DNA from: Gallionella sp.
GTDB taxonomy: Bacteria; Pseudomonadota; Gammaproteobacteria; Burkholderiales; Gallionellaceae
NCBI GenBank assembly: GCA_029850565.1
Contig: JARCRR010000193.1
Coordinates: 1-25,446, forward strand
Length of the DNA: 25,446 nt
Direction of reading: 5' to 3'
The notes under the pieces were generated by a model that saw nothing but the letters and a program-made list of their open reading frames with translations, did no database searches and was not told where the DNA came from. Each line of letters starts with the position of its first letter. Position 1 is the stretch's first letter. The position numbers and the translations under genes are program-made. Positions 1-7,153 of this stretch are shown here, piece after piece.

Positions 1-80
1 CTTCTGCATCGTTTTTTGAACCCGAGGTGCTTAGCTCCATCTTGCGCAGGCAACTAAAAGGTATTTCAAAAAATTCAGAT

Positions 81-151
81 TCCGTCATTCCGGCGCATGC
101 CGGAATCCAGTGTTTTAAATCAACTGGACACCGGCCTTCGCCGGTGCGACG
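81..151. repeat. dispersed palindromic (REP/cloverleaf-like) repeat
   Basis: Three nested inverted repeats are visible. ATTCCGGC (87-94) pairs with GCCGGAAT (99-106) around GCAT. CACCGGC (129-135) pairs with GCCGGTG (140-146) around CTTC. TCCAG (106-110) pairs with CTGGA (124-128) between them, and CGTC (83-86) can close with GACG (148-151). This layout resembles the multicopy 'CGTCATTCCGGCG...' intergenic repeats common in proteobacterial genomes. The short reading frame across it (27-209) is taken as non-coding. No other copy was seen in the window, so its repeat status rests on family resemblance. Confidence 0.7.
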
Positions 152-269
152 AATTATCAGAGATGCACTAAAGAGATTGCATAGTTTCGCCACTGGGGAA
201 GTGGTTTGACACACAACGTGGCGGCGCGCAGACTGCCGCGCATTCGCAAAACACGCACAGGAGAAAAAG

Positions 270-548
270 ATGTCCAAGAAACGGTTCCATTGCCAGGCGG
301 TCACCCATGCAGGCATCAAAAGTGTCAGCATCACCGATGAAGAACATCACTTCTGCCTAACGTTGGAAGACGCAGCGAACAGACTCACCTTCCTCACCCA
401 AGCCATCGCCGTCGGCAAATATCCCATCGCCATGGAACTGGTGAACTCCTGCGCCAAATTGATGACCGGCCCCACTGTGAAATATCACGTCACACAGCAC
501 GACGCCGAGAAATTCCTCCACTCACTGGATAAAGCACTGCACCATTGA
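270..548 (+). CDS. hypothetical protein, 92 aa
   Basis: I do not recognise this protein. It is a small, soluble-looking protein without signal peptide or membrane segment, containing two Cys and several His residues (HCQ near the N-terminus, HH near the middle and end). The start is well supported: AGGAG lies 6-7 bases before the ATG. A perfect TTGACA -35-like hexamer lies at 206-211, but no good -10 box follows at normal spacing, so the promoter is unsettled. A strong terminator at 571-598 closes it as a single-gene unit immediately before the restriction locus. It could be an old chromosomal gene at the island edge or a cargo gene; the sequence alone does not decide. Confidence 0.7.
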   Translation: MSKKRFHCQAVTHAGIKSVSITDEEHHFCLTLEDAANRLTFLTQAIAVGKYPIAMELVNSCAKLMTGPTVKYHVTQHDAEKFLHSLDKALHH

Positions 549-570
549 AAATGAAGGCACGGAAAGAACG

Positions 571-598
571 AAAGCCTCGCAGAGATGCGAGGCTTTTT
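571..598 (+). terminator. rho-independent terminator
   Basis: An 8-bp perfect stem GCCTCGCA (574-581) / TGCGAGGC (586-593) carries a GAGA (GNRA-type) tetraloop. It is preceded by AAA and followed by five T (594-598). It ends the 270-548 gene. It is almost identical to the terminator at 6883-6911 after hsdR. Confidence 0.9.
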
Positions 599-600
599 GT

Positions 601-629
601 TTGAGCGGGGCGGCTGTGAATGTTACCCT
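601..629 (+). promoter_or_regulatory. candidate sigma70 promoter for hsdM-hsdS
   Basis: TTGAGC (601-606) is followed after 17 bases by TACCCT (624-629), which is preceded by TGT in extended -10 position (621-623). The -10 matches the consensus only at its key T, A and final T. Transcription would start near 636, giving a leader of about 22 nt before the hsdM ATG at 658. It sits directly after the terminator, as expected for a new unit. Confidence 0.4.
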
Positions 630-657
630 CCGCAGAATTCAAAACACGTAGACACCC

Positions 658-2112
658 ATGTTCGAACAAACCTTCAGAAACATCGACGACGTCCTGCGCA
701 AAGAAGCGGGCTGCGCCAGCGAACTCGACTACACCGAGCAATCTTCTTGGCTGCTGTTCCTTAAATATCTCGACGCACTGGAACACAGCAAAGCCATGGA
801 AGCCGAGCTGGAAGGCAAGAAATACACCTACCTGATCGACCCGCCCTACCGCTGGGAAACATGGGCCGCACCTAAAGGGAAAGACGGCAAGATCGACCAC
901 AACGCCGCGATGACAGGCGACGACCTGCGCGACTTCGTCAACCAGACGCTGTTCCCCTACCTGCACCGCTTCAAAGAAAAAGCAGCCAACTCCAAAACGT
1001 TGGAATACAAAATCGGTGAAATTTTCGGCGAGATCAAAAACAGAATCCAAAGCGGCTACAACCTGCGCGACATCATCGACCACATCGACGAACTGCGCTT
1101 CGGCTCGCAAGTGGAAAAGCACGAACTCTCGCACCTGTACGAAGCCAAGATCAAAAACATGGGCAACGCCGGGCGCAACGGCGGCGAGTACTACACCCCG
1201 CGCCCGCTCATTCGCGCCATGGTGCAAGTGGTCAACCCCAAAATCGGAGAAACCATTTACGACGGTGCCTGCGGCAGCGCGGGCTTCTTGTGCGAAGCAT
1301 TCGATTATTTGAGAACGAAGCCGCACCTCACCACGCGCGACCTCAAGACCCTGCAAGAAGCCACCTTCTACGGCATCGAAAAGAAAAGCCTCGCCTACGT
1401 CATCGCGATCATGAACATGATCCTGCACGGCATCGAAGCGCCCAACATCGCCCACACCAACACCCTCGGCGTGAACCTCGCCGACGTGCAGGACAAGGAT
1501 CGCTTCGACATCGTCCTCGCCAACCCGCCCTTCGGCGGCAAGGAACGCAAGGAAGTGCAGCAAAACTTCCCCATCAAGACCGGCGAAACCGCCTTCCTGT
1601 TCTTGCAGCATTTCATCAAGTTTTTAAAAGCAGGCGGGCGCGGCGCCATCGTCATCAAGAACACGTTCTTGAGCAACACCGACAACGCCTCGGTGAGCCT
1701 GCGCAAACACCTGCTGGAAAGCTGCAATCTGCACACCGTGCTCGATTGCCCCGGCGGCACCTTCCAGGGCGCGGGTGTGAAAACCGTGGTGCTGTTTTTT
1801 GAGAAAGGCGCACCCACGCGCAAGGTCTGGTACTACCAGCTCGCTCCCGGCCGCAACATGGGCAAGACCAACCCGCTCAACGATGCCGACCTCGCCGAAT
1901 TCATCGCGCTGCAAAAGACCTTTGCTGACTCGTCCAAGAGCTGGAGCGTGGATGCGGCGAGCATCGACCCCGCAACATTTGATTTGTCGGTGAAGAATCC
2001 GAACGGCAACGAGGCCGTGGTGCATCGCAGTCCGCAGGACATCATGGACGAGATCGCTGCGCTGGATTCGGAGAGCGCGGCAGTGCTGGCGAGTATCAAG
2101 GCATTGCTGTGA
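658..2112 (+). CDS. hsdM: type I restriction-modification DNA methyltransferase subunit M
   Basis: This is an N6-adenine DNA methyltransferase. With HsdS it forms the modification enzyme, and with HsdR the restriction complex. The 484 residues are typical of HsdM. The N-terminal HsdM_N helical domain covers about residues 1-140. The 'GEYYTPR' segment precedes the catalytic domain. SAM motif I reads DGACGSAGF (202-210), a variant of the usual DPACGTGGF, and catalytic motif IV is NPPF (289-292) within DIVLANPPFGG. Both key motifs are intact, so activity is expected. The start ATG has only a weak Shine-Dalgarno sequence but fits the family N-terminus. The stop overlaps the GTG start of hsdS by 4 bp (GTGA), indicating translational coupling. 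Confidence 0.96.
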   Translation: MFEQTFRNIDDVLRKEAGCASELDYTEQSSWLLFLKYLDALEHSKAMEAELEGKKYTYLIDPPYRWETWAAPKGKDGKIDHNAAMTGDDLRDFVNQTLFPYLHRFKEKAANSKTLEYKIGEIFGEIKNRIQSGYNLRDIIDHIDELRFGSQVEKHELSHLYEAKIKNMGNAGRNGGEYYTPRPLIRAMVQVVNPKIGETIYDGACGSAGFLCEAFDYLRTKPHLTTRDLKTLQEATFYGIEKKSLAYVIAIMNMILHGIEAPNIAHTNTLGVNLADVQDKDRFDIVLANPPFGGKERKEVQQNFPIKTGETAFLFLQHFIKFLKAGGRGAIVIKNTFLSNTDNASVSLRKHLLESCNLHTVLDCPGGTFQGAGVKTVVLFFEKGAPTRKVWYYQLAPGRNMGKTNPLNDADLAEFIALQKTFADSSKSWSVDAASIDPATFDLSVKNPNGNEAVVHRSPQDIMDEIAALDSESAAVLASIKALL

Positions 2113-3287
2113 AAGCAGGCTGGCAAACAAAGACGCTTGGGGAAATCTGCGACATTGAGCGCGGAGGCTCCCCACGTCCCATCCAAAATTTCGTTACCAC
2201 GGACACGAACGGCATCAACTGGATCAAGATTGGTGACGCAACTGCGAGTGGAAAATACATCTACAAAACTGAAGAGAAAATAAAGCCTGAGGGAGCCAAG
2301 CGATCACGTATGGTTTATGAAGGCGATTTCATTTTGTCGAACTCAATGAGCTTTGGTCGGCCTTACATCATGAGAACCACTGGCTGTATTCATGACGGAT
2401 GGCTCGTATTGCATCAGCCGAAGGTTGACCCTGACTATCTGTATTACGTTCTAGGTTCTGATTTGGTTTTTGACCAATTTGACCGACTTGCGTCTGGCAG
2501 CACAGTTAGGAATCTAAATATTGGTTTGGCGAAGTCTGTTGAAATTCCCTACCCTCCGCTCCCCGAACAGCAGCGCATCGTCGGCATTCTCGACGATGCG
2601 TTTGACGGCATCGCCACCGCCAAAGCCACCGCCGAACAGAACCTGCAAAACGCCCGCGCCCTGTTCGAAAGCCACCTGCAATTCGTTTTCACTCAGCGCG
2701 GCGAGGGGTGGGTGGAAAAACAGCTTGGCGATGTATTCACGACTGCCACCGGGACAACTCCACCGAAGAACAACGCTGATTTCTACGGCGACTTCATGCC
2801 CCTTGTTAAGCCTCCGGAACTTTGCGACGCGCCAATCGATTCCGCACCTGACGGTCTTTCGAAAGCTGGCGCAGCAGTTGCCCGTATGCTTCCCGAAAAA
2901 TCTATCTTGGTTTCGTGCATCGGCAATTTGGGGAAAATCGGACTGAACAATGTTCCCGTTGCGTTCAACCAACAAATTAACGCCATCCTGCCGGACGAAA
3001 ACCAAGCAATTCCAGAGTTCATGTTTTTCCAATCGCTCGCACCTGTGTTCAAAGAGCAGTTGGAGTCGTTGGCATCGGGAACGACCGTGCCCATCGTCAA
3101 CAAGTCGAAATTCAATAGCATGCGAATTGTTTTGCCACCATTGCCAATTCAGAAGCCAGTAGTCGCACAGTTCAATGCCCTTCACGAAGAAACCCAGCGC
3201 CTCGAATCCCTCTACCAGCGCAAGCTCGCCGCCCTAGACGAGCTGAAGAAGTCGCTGCTGCATCAGGCGTTCAGCGGGGCGCTGTGA
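2109..3287 (+). CDS. hsdS: type I restriction-modification specificity subunit S
   Basis: HsdS recognises the bipartite DNA target for the HsdM/HsdR complex. The 392 residues show the usual two-halved layout. TRD1 (about 1-145) starts with a WQTKTLGEIC-type segment. Central conserved helix 1 begins at PPLPEQQRIV (149-158). TRD2 (about 200-340) starts with WVEKQLGDVF. Distal conserved helix 2 begins at LPPLPIQ (342-348) and ends with ELKKSLLHQAFSGAL. Helix 2 lacks the Glu of the PxPEQ motif (PIQK instead). The GTG start overlaps the hsdM stop by 4 bp, so the pair is co-translated. By eye both TRDs are more AT-rich than hsdM and the conserved helices, as in TRD-swapped specificity genes. No frameshift or truncation is seen. 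Confidence 0.95.
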   Translation: MKAGWQTKTLGEICDIERGGSPRPIQNFVTTDTNGINWIKIGDATASGKYIYKTEEKIKPEGAKRSRMVYEGDFILSNSMSFGRPYIMRTTGCIHDGWLVLHQPKVDPDYLYYVLGSDLVFDQFDRLASGSTVRNLNIGLAKSVEIPYPPLPEQQRIVGILDDAFDGIATAKATAEQNLQNARALFESHLQFVFTQRGEGWVEKQLGDVFTTATGTTPPKNNADFYGDFMPLVKPPELCDAPIDSAPDGLSKAGAAVARMLPEKSILVSCIGNLGKIGLNNVPVAFNQQINAILPDENQAIPEFMFFQSLAPVFKEQLESLASGTTVPIVNKSKFNSMRIVLPPLPIQKPVVAQFNALHEETQRLESLYQRKLAALDELKKSLLHQAFSGAL

Positions 3288-3305
3288 CATTGGCGATGGG
3301 TTCAG

Positions 3306-3333
3306 ACCATATCGAGGATTTCCTCGATATGGT
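3306..3333. repeat. 13-bp-arm palindrome in the hsdS-fic gap
   Basis: ACCATATCGAGGA (3306-3318) is perfectly inverted at TCCTCGATATGGT (3321-3333) with only two bases between. No T-run follows, so it is a poor intrinsic terminator. The core CATATCGA occurs again in direct orientation at 3364-3371. It may be an operator or a transcript-end structure for hsdMS. Confidence 0.75.
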
Positions 3334-3362
3334 TCAAGTGATTAAAAACGATCATTTTTTGA

Positions 3363-3450
3363 ACATATCGACGGTGACGTGATAAGAAATAGAGGATTTT
3401 TATACATGTCGTAACTGACGTGTTAAGCTATTCGCGATTTCTTATCACGT
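3363..3450. promoter_or_regulatory. operator-like array upstream of fic
   Basis: A perfect 14-bp inverted repeat (ACGTGATAAGAAAT 3377-3390; ATTTCTTATCACGT 3437-3450) flanks a third copy, ACGTGTTAAG (3418-3427), in direct orientation. The first two copies are part of 24-bp direct repeats (3363-3386 and 3404-3427) spaced 41 bp apart, about four helical turns. The last copy ends 16 bases before the fic ATG and so would cover the promoter or leader. This layout is typical of a repressor-bound control region. The regulator is not known; the winged-helix end of the Fic protein is an obvious candidate (inference). Confidence 0.6.
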
Positions 3451-3466
3451 TCCTGTAGGGGGAGGC

Positions 3467-4534
3467 ATGACCGAACTGGATATTCCCAGCCCCGCCAGCC
3501 TTGAGGTCAAGGCGGTCTGGCAGAGCTTGGCCGAGGCGCACCGTCATTTGGCGGAGCTGAAGGGCTTGTGCGAGTCGCTGCCTAACCGCGCCATCTTGCT
3601 GGATACGCTTGCCATTCAGGAGGCGAAAGACAGTTCCGAGATCGAGAACATCATCACCACGCATGACGAGCTATACGCTTACGACCAAAGCGGCTCGGCT
3701 ACACCTGCAGCCAAGGAGGTGCAAAACTACATCGCCGCTTTGAAGGTGGGGTTTACCGATGTGGTGAATTCCGGCTTGATCCGCATGAGTACGATTTTGC
3801 GGGTGCAGGAAGAGGTCGAGCAGAACAATGCCGGGTTCAGGAAGGTGCCGGGGACGGTGCTGAAGAATCAGACCACGGGCGCGGTGGTGTATGAGCCGCC
3901 GCAAGATGCCGTGCAGATCGAAAAGCTGATGACGCAACTGGTGGACTTCATTCACGCGGATGATGAGCTCGACCCCTTGCTGAGGATGGCAATCGCGCAC
4001 CATCAGTTCGAGAGCATCCACCCGTTTTACGATGGCAATGGCCGCACCGGGCGCATCTTGAATTTGTTGATGCTGCAACGCGATGGCTTGATGGATTTGC
4101 CTGTGTTGTATTTAAGCCGGTACATCACGGCGACCAAGGATCAGTATTACCGCTTGCTGCAATCGACGCGCGAAACGCATAACTGGACGGACTGGTGCGT
4201 CTATATCGTGAAAGGCGTGGCGATCACCGCCAAGAGCGAGATCAGGTTGATCAAGAATCTGCGTGAGCTGATGCAGACAACCAAGCATAGGCTGCGCGGG
4301 GAGCTACCCAGAATCTACAGCCAGGAGTTGCTAAACAATCTGTTCCGTTACCCCTATACCAAGATCGAGTTCGTGGAAAAGGACTTGAGCGTTTCACGGA
4401 TCACGGCGGCCAAGCATCTGGATGCGCTGGTGGCAAACGGCTTTGTAGAAAAGAAGAAGATCGGGCGCACGAACTTTTATATCAACCGCCCTTTGTTTAA
4501 CCTTTTGACGCAGATCAGCCTGAACGATGAATGA
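3467..4534 (+). CDS. class II Fic family protein with C-terminal winged helix
   Basis: Fic proteins transfer AMP or another nucleotide moiety to target proteins. The 355-residue protein has a Fic_N-type N-terminal region. Residues S56-S-E-I-E60-N61 match the inhibitory (S/T)xxxE(G/N) motif, placing it in class II (inhibitory helix N-terminal to the Fic core). The complete catalytic motif HPFYDGNGRTGR lies at 185-196, with His185 as the expected base and Gly190-Asn191-Gly192-Arg193 binding phosphate. The C-terminal 70 residues or so look like a winged helix-turn-helix (SVSRITAAKHLDALVANGFV). A purine-rich AGGGGGAGG lies just before the ATG. The gene sits between hsdS and hsdR, overlapping hsdR by 8 bp, and so is probably co-expressed with the restriction subunit. 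The target protein is unknown. Confidence 0.93.
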   Translation: MTELDIPSPASLEVKAVWQSLAEAHRHLAELKGLCESLPNRAILLDTLAIQEAKDSSEIENIITTHDELYAYDQSGSATPAAKEVQNYIAALKVGFTDVVNSGLIRMSTILRVQEEVEQNNAGFRKVPGTVLKNQTTGAVVYEPPQDAVQIEKLMTQLVDFIHADDELDPLLRMAIAHHQFESIHPFYDGNGRTGRILNLLMLQRDGLMDLPVLYLSRYITATKDQYYRLLQSTRETHNWTDWCVYIVKGVAITAKSEIRLIKNLRELMQTTKHRLRGELPRIYSQELLNNLFRYPYTKIEFVEKDLSVSRITAAKHLDALVANGFVEKKKIGRTNFYINRPLFNLLTQISLNDE

Positions 4535-6869
4535 AGCCGAAACCCGCGCCGAACACATAGACCCCTCGCTGAAAGCAGCAGGCTGGGGCGTGGTCGAGGG
4601 CAGCCGGGTGATGCGCGAATACCGCATCACCGAGGGGCGCTTGCAGGGCGCGGGGCAACGCAGCAAGCCGGAGATTGCGGACTATGTGCTGGTGTATCGC
4701 AACCACAAGCTGGCCGTGGTGGAGGCGAAGCGCTGGGATTTGCCTTACACAGAAGGGCTGGCACAGGCGAAGACTTATGCGAGCAAGTTGCGCGCACGGT
4801 TCGGTTATGCCACCAACGGGCAGCGTATCTACAGCGTAGATATGCAGAGCGGCACGGAAGGCGAGATCAATGCCTATCCTTCGCCGCAAGAGTTGTGGAA
4901 CCAAACCTTTGTCGAGTCGAACGATTGGCGCGAGCGTTTTGCTGCCGTGCCGTTCGAGGACAAGGGCGGCATGTGGGGTTCGCGCTACTACCAAGACAGT
5001 GCGATCAACGCGGTGCTGGAAGCGATTGCCGACGACCAGCAGCGCATTCTGCTGACGCTGGCGACGGGAACGGGCAAGACGTTCATCGCGTTTCAGTTGG
5101 CGTGGAAGCTGTTCAAGTCGCGCTGGAATTTGAATCGCGATGCGGCGCGCCAGCCGCGCATTCTGTTTCTTGCCGACCGCAATATTCTGGCGGATCAGGC
5201 TTACAACTCGTTCTCGGCTTTTCCCGAAGATGCGTTGGTACGCATTGCGCCGGATGACATCCGCAAGAAGGGGCGCGTACCTAAGAACGGCAGCGTGTTC
5301 TTCACCATCTTCCAGACCTTCATGTCCGGGCCGCCGAAAGACGGCCATCCTTCGCCATACTTTGGCGAGTACCCACCCGACTTTTTCGATTTCATCATCA
5401 TCGACGAATGCCATCGCGGAGGGGCGAATGACGAAAGTACTTGGCGCGGCATCCTCGAATACTTCGCGCCAGCAGTGCAGCTTGGCCTGACCGCTACGCC
5501 CAAGCGCAAAGACAACGTGAATACCTACGAGTATTTCGGCGAGCCGGTGTATGTGTATTCGCTGAAGGAGGGTATCAACGACGGTTTCCTCACACCGTTC
5601 CGCGTGAAGCAATACGCGACCACGCTGGACGAGTACCGCTACACCTCGGACGATAATTTGATCGAGGGCGAGATCGAGGCGGGCAAGCTGTACGAGGAAA
5701 AGGATTTCAATCGAACGATTGAGATCGAAGCACGCGAACGTTATCGCGTGAAGTTGTTTATGGAGGCTATCAATCAGCGTGAGAAGAGTTTGGTGTTCTG
5801 TGCCAATCAGGCGCATGCCGCGTTGGTGCGCGATTTGATCAACCAAGTGAAAACGGACAGTACCGATCCGAACTATTGCGTGCGTGTGACGGCGAATGAC
5901 GGCGAGCGCGGTGAGCAATATCTGCGCGAGTTTCAAGATAACGAGAAGAGTATTCCGACTGTACTCACCACTTCACAAAAACTGTCCACCGGCGTGGATG
6001 CACGCAACGTGCGCAACATCGTGCTGATGCGTCCGATCAACTCGATGATCGAGTTCAAGCAGATTATCGGGCGCGGTACGCGACTGTATGACGGCAAGGA
6101 TTACTTCACGATTTATGATTTTGTGAAGGCGCATCAACTGTTCAACGACAAGGATTGGGATGGCGAGGCGGAGGTGAGTGAGGGTGGTGACACAGCTTTT
6201 CCTCCGATCACACCCCGAACCCCGCCTGAAGCCAAACAGCCTCGCCCAGAATACGAGAGCAAACCCAAGGTGCGGGTGAAGTTGCGCGACGGCAAAGAGC
6301 GCACGCTTCAGCATATTTCGGTGACGACCTTCTGGGGGCCGGACGGCAAGCCAATTTCGTCGGCTGAATTTATGACGGTGTTGTTCGGCCAGTTGCCGGA
6401 GTTTTTCAAAGATGAAGACGAGTTGCGCGCGCTGTGGAGTTTGCCGGACACGCGCAAGAAGTTGCTGGAAGGCCTGGCGGAAAAAGGCTTCGGCAAAGAC
6501 CAGCTATTTGAGATGCAGAAAATCATTGATGCCGAGAAGAGCGATCTATTCGATGTATTGGCACACGTGGCGTTTGCGATGGAACCGATTACCCGCGAAG
6601 CGCGTGCCGAGGTGGCACACCAAGCCGTGCATCAACGCTTCAATGACAAGCAGCAAACCTTCCTCGATTTCGTGCTGGCGCATTACGTGAAAGAAGGTGT
6701 GGAAGAGTTGGAGCAGGAGAAACTGACCAAGCTGCTGCGCCTGAAATATCACGACTCGATTCCCGATGGCGTGGCAGACCTGGGCGGTGACATTGCCGAG
6801 ATTCGCAATTTGTTCTCGGGCTTTCAGCGCTATTTGTATCAAGACGAAGCAGCCAATCGCCAGGTTTGA
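4527..6869 (+). CDS. hsdR: type I restriction enzyme motor/nuclease subunit R
   Basis: HsdR provides ATP-driven DNA translocation and cleavage in the HsdR2M2S complex. The 780 residues are in the size class of EcoEI-type R subunits. The N-terminal PD-(D/E)xK nuclease shows D52, E67-A-K69 and a Q80xxxY84 motif. The SF2 helicase core shows Walker A ATGTGKT (179-185), DECH (293-296), TAT motif III (322-324) and motif VI QIIGRGTR (512-519). The C-terminal part resembles the EcoEI_R_C domain that contacts HsdM/HsdS. All catalytic motifs are intact. The ATG overlaps the end of fic by 8 bp, so translation is probably coupled to fic rather than to hsdMS. A strong terminator follows 14 bases after the stop. 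Confidence 0.96.
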   Translation: MNEAETRAEHIDPSLKAAGWGVVEGSRVMREYRITEGRLQGAGQRSKPEIADYVLVYRNHKLAVVEAKRWDLPYTEGLAQAKTYASKLRARFGYATNGQRIYSVDMQSGTEGEINAYPSPQELWNQTFVESNDWRERFAAVPFEDKGGMWGSRYYQDSAINAVLEAIADDQQRILLTLATGTGKTFIAFQLAWKLFKSRWNLNRDAARQPRILFLADRNILADQAYNSFSAFPEDALVRIAPDDIRKKGRVPKNGSVFFTIFQTFMSGPPKDGHPSPYFGEYPPDFFDFIIIDECHRGGANDESTWRGILEYFAPAVQLGLTATPKRKDNVNTYEYFGEPVYVYSLKEGINDGFLTPFRVKQYATTLDEYRYTSDDNLIEGEIEAGKLYEEKDFNRTIEIEARERYRVKLFMEAINQREKSLVFCANQAHAALVRDLINQVKTDSTDPNYCVRVTANDGERGEQYLREFQDNEKSIPTVLTTSQKLSTGVDARNVRNIVLMRPINSMIEFKQIIGRGTRLYDGKDYFTIYDFVKAHQLFNDKDWDGEAEVSEGGDTAFPPITPRTPPEAKQPRPEYESKPKVRVKLRDGKERTLQHISVTTFWGPDGKPISSAEFMTVLFGQLPEFFKDEDELRALWSLPDTRKKLLEGLAEKGFGKDQLFEMQKIIDAEKSDLFDVLAHVAFAMEPITREARAEVAHQAVHQRFNDKQQTFLDFVLAHYVKEGVEELEQEKLTKLLRLKYHDSIPDGVADLGGDIAEIRNLFSGFQRYLYQDEAANRQV

Positions 6870-6882
6870 GATGCCCTCAAGC

Positions 6883-6911
6883 AAAAGCCGCGCAGTGATG
6901 CGCGGCTTTTT
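6883..6911. terminator. bidirectional rho-independent terminator after hsdR
   Basis: Stem GCCGCGCA (6887-6894) / TGCGCGGC (6899-6906) with a GTGA (GNRA) loop is flanked by AAAA (6883-6886) and TTTTT (6907-6911). It can therefore work for both hsdR (+) and the converging slyX (-). It differs from the 571-598 terminator at only three positions. Confidence 0.92.
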
Positions 6912-6935
6912 CGTTTCTGGCGGTGCAATTGCCAA

Positions 6936-7145
6936 TCAATAATGCGGCGGCCTTTCGTTCGCCAGCATGCCGCCGTCATTGCGTGCTGCCGAGAGCGACT
7001 GCACGTGCTGTGCGAGCGACTGGCACATGGCTTCCAGCCGTTCGATCTTTTGTTGTTGCTGATACACGGTCTTGTTCAGTTCTTCGACAAGGTCTTCTTG
7101 GAAGCTGAGTTTCGTTTCGATGTTCTCTAGGCGTTCTTCGATCAT
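6936..7145 (-). CDS. slyX: SlyX family protein
   Basis: This is a small cytoplasmic coiled-coil protein; the biological role of the SlyX family is unsettled. The 69 residues match the usual family length of about 70. Nearly the whole N-terminal two-thirds is a predicted coiled coil (heptads of L/I/V with E, K and Q), and it ends with the conserved ERPPHY tail. It lies 8 bp downstream of the M48 protease gene on the same strand, probably in one transcript, and has no clear Shine-Dalgarno sequence of its own. Confidence 0.9.
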   Translation of the reverse strand: MIEERLENIETKLSFQEDLVEELNKTVYQQQQKIERLEAMCQSLAQHVQSLSAARNDGGMLANERPPHY

Positions 7146-7153
7146 GGTGTGTT

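Noticed and set aside
490..1611. Long minus-strand open frame (373 codons) opposite hsdM
   Set aside because: It lies antisense to a gene with intact methyltransferase motifs; its product has no recognisable features, and its openness follows from the high GC and codon use of hsdM.
3306..3333. Intrinsic terminator for hsdMS
   Set aside because: The palindrome is strong but no T-run follows directly and the loop is only two bases, so it is listed as a palindrome instead.
4515..5936. Long minus-strand open frame (473 codons) opposite hsdR
   Set aside because: It lies antisense to the nuclease and helicase motifs of hsdR; the product is rich in Arg, His and Val, typical of shadow frames.
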